From the NCBI GenBank assembly GCA_903813345.2, contig CAIIXF020000009.1, positions 1,302,001-1,366,000 of the forward strand: a DNA stretch of 64,000 nt, read 5' to 3'. Position 1 is the stretch's first letter. Every line of letters begins with the position of its first letter. This DNA is from Owenia fusiformis (taxonomy: Eukaryota > Annelida > Polychaeta > Sabellida > Oweniidae). A program made the position numbers and the translations under genes. Positions 1 through 13,346 of the stretch are shown here, in pieces. The notes under the pieces were generated by a model. It saw nothing but the letters and a program-made list of their open reading frames with translations, made no database searches and was not told where the DNA came from.

Positions 1-41
1 TGTCTGTCCGTCCGTCCGTCCGTCCGTCCGTCTGTCTGTCC
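1..41. repeat. TCCG/TCTG microsatellite
   Basis: The window opens inside a simple tetranucleotide run of TCCG and TCTG. It leads directly into the longer repeats that follow. Confidence 0.85.
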
Positions 42-1560
42 ATCAACAATAGAGGCACGTTTTAAAACCTCTGTCGATAGGATTCCTGTTTTAAGTTATT
101 TCTGTTCTCCTATGACTCCTGGTTCAAAAGCTCGCCTATTTTCAAAATGGCCGTCACTTTTGTCTCACGAAATTCACTTTTGAGCCATTTCCTAGCTTTA
201 CAAATAATTTCAGGTGTCCTACACTGTAAAAATCCATGTCAATGTAAAGGGTAGATATATGTTATAATATTGTTACAAAAAATCAGCGAAAAATTATATC
301 CATTTTTTTATTTTCAGCCATTTTAGTTAACATTGATTTGTCTATCTGACTCGCGAAATCCAGTTTTCGTCAATAACAGTGGCACGTTTTAAAGCCTCTG
401 TCGATAGGATTCCTGTTTTAAGTTATTTCTGTTCAACATCAATACAGAAAACTCCCCTATGACTCCTGGTTCAAAAGCTCGCCTATTTTCAAAATGGCCG
501 CCATTTTTGTCTCGCGAAATTCACTTTTGACCCATTTCCTAGCTTTACAAATAATTTCAAGTGTCCTACATTGTAAAAATCCATGTCAATGTAAAGAGAA
601 GATGTATGAAATAATTTTGTTACGAGAAATCAGCGAAAAATTATATCCATTTTTTTATTTTCAGCCATTTTAGTTGTCCATCTGTCTCGCAAAATCCACT
701 TTTGGACCATTTACCTTAAACCCTCTGTTGTTAGGATTCCCGTTTAAGTTAATTTTGTTCAACATCAATACAAAAAACTCTCCTATGACTCTTGGTTCAA
801 AAGCTAGCCTATTTTCAAAATGGTCGCCATTCTTGTTTCGCGAAATTCACTTTTTGCCCATTTCCTAGCTTTACAAATAATTTCAGCTGTCCTGCATTGT
901 AAAAAGCCATGTCACTGTAAAGAGTAGTTGTATGAAATAATTTTGTTACAAAAAATCGGCAAAATATTATATCTGTTTTTTTATTTTCAGCCATAATTTC
1001 AGCTGTCCTGCATTGTAAAAAGCCATGTCACTGTAAAGAGTAGTTGTATGAAATAATTTTGTTACAAAAAATCGGCAAAATATTATATCTGTTTTTTTAT
1101 TTTCAGCCATTTGGTCGTTAACATTGAATTTTTCATCTGTCTCGCAAATCCTCTTTTGGACCATTTACTTAAAACCTCTGTCGATAGGATTCCAGTTTCA
1201 CATTATTTTTGTTCAACATCAATACAAAAAAACTCCCCTTTGACTCCTGGTTCAAAAGCTTGCCTGATTTCAAAATGGTCGTCATTTTTGTCACGCGAAA
1301 TTCAATTTTGGCCCATTTCCTAGCTTTACAAATAATTTCAGGTGTCTTGCATTGCAAAAAGCCATGTCACTGTAAAGAGTAGTTGTATGAAATAATTTTG
1401 TTCCAAATAATTGAAAAAAATTATATCTGTTTTTATTTCATCAATTTTACTTAACATCGATTTGTCCATCTGTCTCTCTGTCAGTCCAAAATAGTGGCAA
1501 GTGGCTTGAAATAATTTTGTTACAAAAAATCAGCAAAAAATTATATCCGTTTTTTTCTGT
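42..1560. repeat. Tandem ~325-455 bp degenerate repeat, four copies
   Basis: The phrase GGTTCAAAAGCT recurs near 121, 470, 794 and 1249. It is followed each time by the same order of words: CAAAATGG, CGAAATTCA, CCTAGCTTTACAAATAA and CCATGTCA. Copies differ by point changes and indels. The third copy is longer because ~120 bp ending at the CAGCCAT near 990 are repeated immediately to about 1110. The short open frames here are by-products. I see no transposon ends or coding motif, so the family is unnamed. Confidence 0.8.
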
Positions 1561-1712
1561 CACCATGTGAGCCCAGTACCCACGGTACTAATTTTTTACA
1601 CATGTTACAAATTCTACAACTGATTAACTTTTTGTCAGCCATCTTGGTCATCAAGCCCACACTGCTATGTTTTAGGTACGGTATTATTCACCCTGTGCCT
1701 TGTTATGTTTAT

Positions 1713-4700
1713 TTGTGACATTTGGACACCATCCCTTAATATGTTGACATTTGGTCACCATCCCTTAATGTGTTGACATTTGGACACCATCCCTTAATGC
1801 GTTGACATTTGGACACCACCCCTTAATATGTTGACATTTGGACACCATCCCTTAATGCGTTAACATTTGGACACCATCCCTTAATATGTTAACATTTGGA
1901 CATCATCCCTTAATGTGTTGACATTTGGACATCATCCCTTAATGTGTTGACATTTGGACACCACCCCTTAATGCGTTAACATTTGGACACCATCCCTTAA
2001 TGTGTTGACATTTGGACACCATCCCTTAATGCGTTAACATTTTTGGACACCATCCCTTAATGTGTTGACATTTGGACACCATCCCTTAATGTGTTGACAT
2101 TTGGACACCATCCCTTAATGTGTTGACATTTGGACACCATCCCTAATGTGTTGACATTTGGACATCATCCCTTAATGTGTTGACATTTGGACACCATCCC
2201 TTAATGTGTTGACATTTGGACATCATCCCTTAATGTGTTGACATTTGGACACCATCCCTAATGTGTTGACATTTTGACATCATCCCTTAATGTGTTGACA
2301 TTTGGACACCATCCCTTAATATGTTGACATTTGGACACCATCCCTTAATGTGTTGGCATTTGGACACCATCCCTTAATATGTTAACATTTGGACACCATC
2401 CCTTAATGTGTTGACATTTGGACACAATCCCTTAATGTGTTGACATTTGGACACCATCCCTTAATATGTTGACATTTGGACACCATCCCTTAATGTGTTG
2501 ACATTTGGACACCACCCCTTAATGCGTTAACATTTGGACACCATCCCTTAATGTGTTGACATTTGGACACCCGCCTTTAATGTGTTGACATTTGGACATC
2601 ATCCCTTAATGTGTTGACATTTGGACACCATCCCTTAATGTGTTGACATTTGGACATCATCCCTTAATGTGTTGACATTTAGACACGATCCCTTAATGCG
2701 TTAACATTTGGACACCATCCCTTAATGCGTTAACATTTGGACACCATCCCTTAATGCGTTAACATTTGGACACCATCCCTTAATGTGTTGACATTTGGAC
2801 ATCATCCCTTAATGTATTGACATTTGGACACCATCCCTTAATATGTTAACATTTGGACACCATCCCTTAATGCGTTAACATTTGGACACCATCCCTTAAT
2901 ATGTTAACATTTGGACACCATCCCTTAATGTGTTGGCATTTGGACATCATCACTTAATGTGTTGGCATTTGGACATCATACCTTAATATGTTAACATTTG
3001 GACACCATCCCTTAATGCTTTAACATTTGGACACCATCCCTTAATATGTTAACATTTGGACACCATCCCTTAATGTGTTGGCATTTGGACATCATACCTT
3101 AATATGTTGACATTTGGACACCATCCCTTAATGTGTTGACATTTGGACATCATCCCTTAATATGTTGACATTTTGACACCATCCCTTAATGTGTTGACAT
3201 TTGGACACCAGACTTTAATATGTTTACATTTGGACACCATCCCTTAATATGTTGACATTTTGACACCATCCCTTAATGTGTTGACATTTGGACACCATCC
3301 CTTAATGTGTTGACATTTGGACACCATCCCTTAATGTGTTGACCTTTGGACACCATCCCTTAATGTGTTGACATTTGGACACCATCCCTCAATGTGTTGA
3401 CATTTTGACACCATCCCTTAATGTGTTGACATTTGGACACCAGACTTTAATATGTTGACATTTTGACACCATCCCTTGATGTGTTGACATTTGGACACCA
3501 TCTCTTAATGTGTTTACATTTTGACACCATCCCTTAATGTGTTGACCTTTGGACACAATCCCTTAATGTGTTGAAATGTGGACATCATCCCTTAATGTGT
3601 TGAAATGTGGACACCATCCCTTAATGTGTTGACATTTGGACATCATCCCTTAATGTGTTAGCATTTGGACACCACCCCTTAATGCGTTAATATTTGGACA
3701 CCATCCCTTAATGTGTTGACATTTGGACACCAGCCTTTAATGTGTTGACATTTGGACATCATCCCTTAATGTGTTGACATTTGGACACCATCCCTTAATG
3801 TGTTGACATTTGGACACCATCCCTTGATGCGTTAACATTTGGACACCATCCCTTAATGTGTTGACATTTGGACACCATCCCTTAATGTGTTGACATTTGG
3901 ACACCATCCCTTAATGTGTTGACATTTGGACACCATCCCTAATGTGTTGACATTTGGACATCATCCCTTAATGTGTTGACATTTGGACATCATCCCTTAA
4001 TGTGTTGACATTTGGACACCATCCCTAATGTGTTGACATTTTGACATCATCCCTTAATGTGTTGACATTTGGACACCATCCCTTAATATGTTAACATTTG
4101 GACACCATCCCTTAATGTGTTGGCATTTGGACACCATCCCTTAATATGTTAACATTTGGACACCATCCCTTAATGTGTTGACATTTGGACACCATCCCTT
4201 AATATGTTAACATTTGGACACCATCCCTTAATGTGTTGACATTTGGACACCATCCCTTAATGTGTTGACATTTGGACACCATCCCTTAATGTGTTGACAT
4301 TTGGACACCATCCCTTAATGTGTTGACATTTGGACATCATCCCTTAATGTGTTGACATTTGGACACCATCCCTTAATATGTTGACATTTGGACACCATCC
4401 CTTAATGTGTTGACATTTGGACACCACCCCTTAATGCGTTAACATTTGGACACCATCCCTTAATGTGTTGACATTTGGACACCAGCCTTTAATGTGTTGA
4501 CATTTGGACATCATCCCTTAATGTGTTGACATTTGGACACCATCCCTTAATGTGTTGACATTTGGACATCATCCCTTAATGTGTTGACATTTAGACACGA
4601 TCCCTTAATGCGTTAACATTTGGACACCATCCCTTAATGCGTTAACATTTGGACACCATCCCTTAATGCGTTAACATTTGGACACCATCCCTTAATGTGT

Positions 4701-7700
4701 TGACATTTGGACATCATCCCTTAATGTATGGACATTTGGACACCATCCCTTAATATGTTAACATTTGGACACCATCCCTTAATGCGTTAACATTTGGACA
4801 CCATCCCTTAATATGTTAACATTTGGACACCATCCCTTAATGTGTTGGCATTTGGACATCATCACTTAATGTGTTGGCATTTGGACATCATACCTTAATA
4901 TGTTAACATTTGGACACCATCCCTCAATGCGTTAACATTTGGACACCATCCCTTAATATGTTGACATTTGGACACCATCCCTTAATGTGTTGACATTTGG
5001 ACACCAGACTTTAATATGTTGACATTTGGACACCATCCCTTAATATGTTGACATTTTGACACCATCCCTTAATGTGTTGACATTTGGACACCATCCCTTA
5101 ATGTGTTGACATTTGGACACCATCCCTTAATGTGTTGACCTTTGGACACCATCCCTTAATGTGTTGACATTTGGACACCATCCCTTAATGTGTTGACATT
5201 TTGACACCATCCCTTAATTTGTTGACATTTGGACACCAGACTTTAATATGTTGACATTTTGACACCATCCCTTGATGTGTTGACATTTGGACACCATCTC
5301 TTAATGTGTTGAAATGTGGACATCATCCCTTAATGTGTTGAAATGTGGACACCATCCCTTAATGTGTTGACATTTGGACACCACCCCTTAATGCGTTAAC
5401 ATTTGGACACCATCCCTTAATGTGTTGACATTTGGACACCATCTCTTAATGTGTTGACCTTTGGACACCATCCCTTAATGTGTTGACATTTGGACACCAT
5501 CCCTTAATGTGTTGACCTTTGGACACAATTCCTTAATGTGTTGAAATGTGGACACCATCCCTTAATGCGTTAACATTTGGACACCATCCCTTAATGCGTT
5601 AACATTTGGACACCATCCCTTAATGTGTTGACATTTGGACACCATCCCTAATGTGTTGACATTTTGACACCATCCCTTAATGTGTTGACATTTGGACACC
5701 ATCCCTTAATGCGTTAACATTTGGACACCATCCCTTAATGTGTTGACATTTGGAAACCATCCCTAATGTGTTGACATTTGGACACCATCCCTTAATGTGT
5801 TGACATTTGGACACCATCTCTTAATGTATTGACATTTGGACACCATCTCTTAATGTGTTGACATTTTGACACCATCCCTTAATATGTTAACATTTGGACA
5901 CCATCCCTTAATGCGTTAACATTTGGACACCATCCCTTAATATGTTAACATTTGGACACCATCCCTTAATACGTTGACATTTGGACACCATCCCTTAATG
6001 TGTTGACATTTGGACATCATCCCTTAATGTGTTGACATTTGGACACCACCCCTTAATGCGTTAACATTTGGACATCATCCCTTAATGTGTTGACATTTGG
6101 ACATCATCCCTTGATGCGTTAACATTTGGACACCATCCCTTAATGCGTTAAGATTTGGACACCATCCCTTAATGTGTTGACATTTAGACACGATCCCTTA
6201 ATGTGTTGACATTTGGACACCATCTCTTAATGCGTTAACATTTGGACACTATCCCTTAATATGTTGACATTTGGACACCATCCCTTAATACGTTGACATT
6301 TGGACACCATCCCTTAATGTGTTGACATTTGGACATCATCCCTTAATGTGTTGACATTTGGACACCACTCCTTAATGCGTTAACATTTGGACATCATCCT
6401 TTAATGTGTTGACATTTGGACATCATCCCTTAATGCGTTAACATTTGGACATCATCCCTTAATGTGTTGACATTTGGACATCATCCCTTAATGTGTTGAC
6501 ATTTGGACACCACCACCCCTTAATGCGTTAACATTTGGACACCATCCCTTAATGTGTTGACATTTGGACACCAGCCTTTAATGTGTTGACATTTGGACAT
6601 CATCCCTTTATGTGTTGACATTTGGACACCATCCCTTAATGTGTTGACATTTGGACATCATCCCTTAATGTGTTGACATTTAGACACGATCCCTTAATGC
6701 GTTAACATTTGGACACCATCCCTTAATGCGTTAACATTTGGACACCATCCCTTAATGTGTTGACATTTAGACACGATCCCTTAATGTGTTGACATTTGGA
6801 CACCATCTCTTAATGTATTGACATTTGGACACCATCTCTTAATGTGTTGACATTTGGACACCATCCCTTAATATGTTAACATTTGGACACCATCCCTTAA
6901 TGCCTTAACATTTGGACACCATCCCTTAATATGTTAACATTTGGACACCATCCCTTAATATGTTAACATTTGGACAGCATCCCTTAATGTGTTGACATTT
7001 GGACATCATCCCTTAATATGTTGACATTTTGACACCATCCCTTAATGTGTTGACCTTTGGACACAATCCCTTAATGTGTTGACATTTGGACACCATCCCT
7101 TAATGCGTTAACATTTGGACATCATCCCTTAATATGTTGACATTTGGACACCATCCCTTAATGTGTTGACATTTGGACATCATCCCTTAATGTGTTGACA
7201 TTTGAACATCATCCCTTAATATGTTGACATTTGGACACCATCCCTTAATGCGTTAACATTTGGACACCATCCCTTAATGTGTCGACATTTGGACACCATC
7301 CCTTAATACGTTGACATTTGGACACCATCCCTTAATGTGTTGACATTTGGACATCATCCCTTAATGTGTTGACATTTGGATACTATCCCTTAATGTGTCG
7401 ACATTTGGACACCATCTCTTAATGTGTTGACATTTTGACACCATCCCTTAATGCGTTAACATTTGGACACCATCCCTTAATATGTTGACATTTGGACACC
7501 ATCCCTTAATATGTTGACATTTGGACACCATCCCTTAATGTGTTGACATTTGGACATCATCCCTTAATGTGTTGACATTTGGACACCACCCCTTAATATG
7601 TTGACATTTGGACACCATCCCTTAATGTGTTGACATTTGGACATCATCCCTTAATGTGTTGGCATTTGGACACCATCCCTTAATGTGTTGACATTTGGAC

Positions 7701-10700
7701 ACCAGACTTTAATGTGTTGACATTTGGACACCATCCCTTAATATGTTGACATTTGGACATCATCCCTTAATGTGTTGGCATTTGGACACCATCCCTTAAT
7801 GTGCTGACATTTGGACACCAGACTTTAATGTGTTGACATTTGGACACCATCCCTTAATATGTTGACATTTGGACATCATCCCTTAATGTGTTGGCATTTG
7901 GACACCATCTTTTAATGTGTTGACATTTGGACATCATCCCTTAATGCGTTAACATTTGGACACCATCCCTTAATGTGTTGACCTTTGGACACAATCCCTT
8001 AATGTGTTGACCTTTGGACACAATTCCTTAATGTGTTGAAATGTGGACACCATCCCTTGATGCGTTAACATTTGGACACCATCCCTTAATATGTTAACAT
8101 TTGGACACCATCCCTTGATGCGTTAACATTTGGACACCATCCCTTAATATGTTAACATTTGGACACCATCCCTTAATTAGTTGACATTTGGACATCATCC
8201 CTTAATGTGTTGGCATTTGGACACCATCCCTTAATGTGTTGACATTTGGACACCAGACTTTAATGTGTTGACATTTGGACACCACCCCTTAATGTGTTGA
8301 CATTTGGACACCATCCCTTAATGCGTTAACATTTGGACACCATCCCTTAATGTGTTGACATTTGGATACTATCCCTTAATTTGTCGACATTTGGACACCA
8401 TCTCTTAATGTGTTGACATTTTGACACCATCCCTTAATGCGTTAACATTTGGACATCATCCCTTAATGTGTTGACATTCGGACACCACCCCTTAATATGT
8501 TGACATTTGGACACCATCCCTTAATGTGTTGACATTTGGACATCATCCCTTAATGTGTTGGCATTTGGACACCATCCCTTAATGTGTTGACATTTGGACA
8601 TCATCCCTTAATCTGTTGGCATTTGGACACCATCCCTTAATGTGTTGACATTTGGACACCAGACTTTAATGTGTTGACATTTGGACACCATCCCTTAATA
8701 TGTTGACATTTGGACATCATCCCTTAATGTGTTGGCATTTGGACAACATCCCTTAATGTGTTGACATTTGGACACCATCCCTTAATGTGTTGACATTTGG
8801 ACACCATCCCTTAATGTGTTGACATTTGGACACCAGACTTTAATGTGTTGACATTTGGACACCATCCCTTAATATGTTGACATTTGGACATCATCCCTTA
8901 ATGTGTTGGCATTTGGACAACATCCCTTAATGTGTTGACATTTGGACACCATCCCTTAATGTGTTGACATTTGGACACAATCCCTTAATGTGTTGACCTT
9001 TGGACACAATTCCTTAATGTGTTGAAATGTGGACACCATCCCTTGATGCGTTAACATTTGGACACCATCCCTTAATATGTTAACATTTGGACACCATCCC
9101 TTGATGCGTTAACATTTGGACACCATCCCTTAATATGTTAACATTTGGACACCATCCCTTAATGCGTTAACATTTGGACACCATCCCTTAATGTGTTGAC
9201 ATTTGGACACCATCCCTTAATGTGTTGACATTTGGACACCATCTCTTAATGTGTTGACATTTGGACACCATCCCTTAATGCGTTAACATTTGGATACCAC
9301 CCCTTAATGTGTTGACATTTGGACACCATCCCTTAATGCGTTAACATTTGGACACCACCCCTTAATGTGTTGACATTTGGACACCATCCCTTAATGCGTT
9401 AACATTTGGACACCATCCCTTAATGTGTTGACATTTGGACACCATCCCTTAATGTGTTGACATTTTGACACCATCCCTTAATATGTTGACATTTGGACAC
9501 CATCCCTAAATGTGTTGACATTTAGACACCATCCCTTGATGCGTTAACATTTAGACACCATCCCTTAATATGTTAACATTTGGACATCATCCCTTAATGT
9601 GTTGACATTTGGATACCATCCCTTAATGTGTTGATATTTGGACACCATCTCTTAATGTGTTGACATTTGGACACCATCCCTTAATGCGTTAACATTTAGA
9701 CACCATCCCTTAATGTGTTGACATTTGGACACCATCCCTAATGTGTTGACATTTGGACACCATCCCTTAATGTGTTGACATTTGGACACCATCCCTTAAT
9801 GTGTTGACATTTGGACATCATCCCTTAATGTGTTAACATTTGGACACCATCCCTTAATGTGTTGACATTTGGACATCATCCCTTAATGTGTTGACATTTG
9901 GACACCATCCCTTAATATGTTAACATTTGGACACCATCCCTTAATGTGTTGGCATTTGGACATCATCACTTAATGTGTTGGCATTTGGACATCATACCTT
10001 AATATGTTAACATTTGGACACCATCCCTCAATGCGTTAACATTTGGACACCATCCCTTAATATGTTAACATTTGGACATCATCCCTTAATGTGTTGACAT
10101 TTGGACATCATATCTTAATGTGTTGACATTTGGACACCATCCCTAATGTGTTGACATTTGGACACCATCCCTTAATGTGTTGACATTTGGACACCATCCC
10201 TTAATGTGTTGACATTTGGACATCATCCCTTAATGTGTTGACATTTGGACACCATCCCTTAATGTGTTGACATTTGGACACCATCCCTTAATGTGTTGAC
10301 ATTTGGACATCATCCCTTAATGTGTTGACATTTGGACATCATCCCTTAATGTGTTGACATTTGGACACCATCCCTAATGTGTTGACATTTTGACACCACC
10401 CCTTAATGCGTTAACATTTGGACATCATCCATTAATGCGTTAACATTTGGACACCATCCCTTAATGTGTTGACCTTTGGACACAATCCCTTAATGTGTTG
10501 ACATTTGGACACCATCCCTTAATGCGTTAACATTTGGACACCATCCCTTAATGTGTTGACATTTGGACACAATTCCTTAAAGTGTTGACATTTTGACACC
10601 ATCCCTTAATATGTTGACATTTGGACACCATCCCTAAATGTGTTGACATTTGGACACCATCCCTTGATGCGTTAACATTTAGACACCATCCCTTAATATG

Positions 10701-11354
10701 TTAACATTTGGACATCATCCCTTAATGTGTTGACATTTGGACATCATCCCTTAATGTGTTGACATTTGGACACCATCTCTTCATGTGTTGACATTTGGAC
10801 ATCATCCCTTAATGTGTTGACATTTGGACATCATCCCTTAATGTGTTGACATTTGGACACCATCCCTTAATGTGTTGGCATTTTGACACCATCCCTTAAT
10901 GTGTTGACATTTGGACACAATTCCTTAATGTGTTGACATTTGGACACAATCCCTTAATGTGTTGACATTTTGACACCATCCCTTAATCTGTTGACATTTG
11001 GACATCATCCCTTAATGTGTTGACATTTGGACACCATCCCTTAATGCGTTAACATTTGGACACCATCCCTTAATGCGTTAACATTTGGACATCATCCCTT
11101 AATGTGTTGACATTTGGACACCATCCCTTAATGTGTTGACATTTGGACACCATCCCTTAATGTGTTGACATTTGGACACCATCCCTTAATGTGTTGACAT
11201 TTAGACACAATCCCTTAATGTGTTGACATTTGGACACCATCTCTTAATGTGTTGACATTTGGACACCATCTCTTAATGTGTTGACATTTTGACACCATCC
11301 CTTAATGTGTTGACATTTGGACACCAGCCTTTAATCTGTTGACGTTCGGACACT
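1713..11354. repeat. 29-bp satellite array, about 330 copies
   Basis: A 29-bp unit, core TTGACATTTGGACACCATCC followed by CTTAATGTG, runs for 9.6 kb with almost no interruption. Variants recur in mixed order: TGCGTTAAC or ATATGTTAAC for TGTGTTGAC, GGACATCAT for GGACACCAT, and CCAGACTT for CCATCCCTT. Rare marker units such as TTTAGACACGATCCC recur at 2681, 4593 and 6682. This shows that blocks of dozens of units were duplicated together. The edges decay at 1713 and near 11354. No gene lies inside. Confidence 0.97.
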
Positions 11355-12007
11355 AATTTGCGATCAAAACTTTTCAGTGCATATGATTGTCTTACCTTTG
11401 ACTTAAGATTTTTCATTTTTTGCCTCTTCTCCATTTGGGTTGTCATTATAATCAATATGGTAAATGAAGGAAAGACATAACACACATTAAAAAACTTTAA
11501 TTGTGGAAATTGCCAAAGTTAGAAATATAGAGTAAGCTGTTTTTTCCCATCCCCCTGAGCAGGTGTCCAGAATCCGTACCTCCTTCTTTCCTCTGACGGT
11601 AGCCTCGCACCATTGACTTATCAAGTAAGAACATTAACCAAATATCTGAACCCTGGAACCTGCGGTTAAAAAGAAAAGATATTCTGGTCTTGCACGCTGT
11701 AGGTACAATTCAAACGCTTACCATTCAAACAGTGCTTGAAAGTTTCAAAGTAGGACATCCCACATCCCTCTTTGTTAAAATCAGATTTGAAGAGATGGGG
11801 CGAAGATTATGCCAATTTTGTAATCCAGAGATTGATGATCTTTCCTATTGTTCTATTTAGAGTTCCCTTGAAGGCAATGATGAACAATTGTTTTTCACCA
11901 TTACACGTCCTTTAATGTTCAGAGCAAATGATGTTGGCTACTGGGAATGAAATTGAAGACATCAAGCAATTTTTATATAATATGTTTGTTTCACCATAAT
12001 CCTAATG
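11355..12007. other. Non-repetitive spacer
   Basis: Unique-looking sequence lies between the satellite and the LINE insertion. I see no exon, RNA gene or repeat here. A 70-codon minus-strand frame at 11273-11485 starts inside the satellite edge and has no motif. Confidence 0.5.
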
Positions 12008-12799
12008 ATACCACAGAATATAGCACTGATCAATATCCCTAGCAAGTTGCATTATCAGGCTGCATTATTGTGTTCTGGGTGTCTCCATGGCTCTGATACA
12101 GGTAAAGTTATGGGGGTCTTAAACTGGTGCACACTACCCCAAAGGAGGGAACAACACATTCTTAACTTCATGTACAAAGTAATCAGAAACCAGGTACCCT
12201 CCTATGTATCTTCAATATTTGAAGAATTCAAAAATCCAGCTACCAGAAGAACAAGCAATACAGAAGTATACCAAATTCCTATAAGGTCAACTGCCCAATT
12301 TATTAAATCCCCTATTCCTAATGCAATATCACTGTGGAACAAATTACCTAAACCTCTTTTAGAATATGCCTTAAAATTTTCCCTACCATCGTTCAAAAAA
12401 GAAAGTAATAAACACTTTCTGCCCAAGAGAATAATCAGTTCAACGTCCCTGATTAATTTAACAAGGTCTCAAGAAATCACTCTCAACAGAGCTCGTGTAG
12501 ACTTATTTTTGAAAGCAAGACTTTTTGCACACCAATTTACATTTATAGACTCGGCTCATTGTTCTTGTGGCAAACCTGAAACACTAAAACATTTATTTTT
12601 CAAGTGTCCTCTATGCCAAATTAATAGGCATGCCCTGATGGAAGAGGTCAACAATAACTTCTATAATAAGATCAGCCAACTAACAAACATGGATGATAAA
12701 CTTAATTTTCTCTTATATGGTGACGAGGCACTATCCTTAGCAGAATTAAGTAAACTTCTTATCATCGTCAGCAACTTTCTCCATGACAACAAGACATAG
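12005..12799 (+). pseudogene. LINE ORF2 C-terminal fragment
   Basis: The 264-codon open frame encodes the region downstream of a LINE reverse transcriptase. It has an RREQHILNFMYKVIRNQVP block near residues 47-65 and an LWNKLP block near 110. A cysteine/histidine motif C186-x-C188-x7-H196-x4-C201 lies in CSCGKPETLKHLFFKCP, typical of the C-terminal tail of ORF2 proteins. The first five codons, including the ATG, belong to host flank plus the target-site duplication. True element coding therefore starts at codon 6 (12020). It is open but truncated, so it is a retrotransposon remnant and not a host gene. Confidence 0.88.
12008..12019. repeat. Left target-site duplication of the LINE insertion
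   Basis: ATACCACAGAAT at 12008-12019 is repeated exactly at 13045-13056, right after the poly(A) tract. This is the pattern left by target-primed reverse transcription, and it fixes both ends of the insertion. Confidence 0.9.
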
Positions 12800-13044
12800 C
12801 AAAGAGGTCTCATCTAAGCCCTGGAGAACTCATAATATATTTATTTTGTTTTTTACACATCTACTTGGCACAAACCCCTCTGGTCCCTGGGATACCCTTC
12901 GATGCACAGTCGTCCTCAAACAGCTAAATATTATACTTAATTTTTTACATGTAAGTGATGGCCAACCTATAATGCCAATATGGCGATTGGTGGCCGAAAA
13001 TGTATTGACTTTACCTCAATAAAGTTTATACTATAAAAAAAAAA
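12020..13044 (+). mobile_element. 5'-truncated non-LTR retrotransposon (LINE) copy
   Basis: The insertion is bounded by 12-bp target-site duplications and ends in AATAAA (13018-13023) plus a short poly(A). It keeps only the last part of ORF2 and a ~240-bp 3' UTR. The reverse transcriptase catalytic core and the endonuclease are missing, so this copy cannot move by itself. The reading frame is intact over its whole retained length and the flanking duplications are perfect, which suggests recent insertion. The clade is uncertain; the tail resembles CR1/Jockey-type ORF2 C-termini. Confidence 0.88.
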
Positions 13045-13056
13045 ATACCACAGAAT
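13045..13056. repeat. Right target-site duplication of the LINE insertion
   Basis: This is the second exact copy of ATACCACAGAAT. Its first base overlaps the end of the poly(A) tract. Confidence 0.9.
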
Positions 13057-13189
13057 GAACATGTATTGGTATTGTATATTTATAAACATTTTTATAAGGG
13101 CACTCTGTGTTGGTGTGTCGCTGTCTAAGTGTAATAAATAAATAAATAAGCAAATAAATCATTGAAAATATGAACAAGATCTAAAACTA

Positions 13190-13346
13190 GGATCTTAGCT
13201 TGTATTTTAGTGAATGCAACTAACGGCTAGCGGCTACCGGATTAACTTACTATTTTATGACCAACTCATTTCATTATGAATGGAATAGTGGCAGGTACTA
13301 TTCCGACAGGCGTTGGTTGCATTCGCGAATACAAGCTTAGATTCAT
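13190..13346. mobile_element. Short foldback/MITE-like element
   Basis: Inverted arms of about 34 bp, TTAGCTTGTATT...GAATGCAAC on the left and GTTGCATTC...TACAAGCTTAGA on the right, flank ~80 bp of unrelated sequence. No coding capacity is present. I could not identify the target-site duplication. Confidence 0.65.

Noticed and set aside
1713-11354. CRISPR-like array
   Set aside because: The repeats are contiguous 29-bp units with no unique spacers, and the genome is eukaryotic; this is a satellite.
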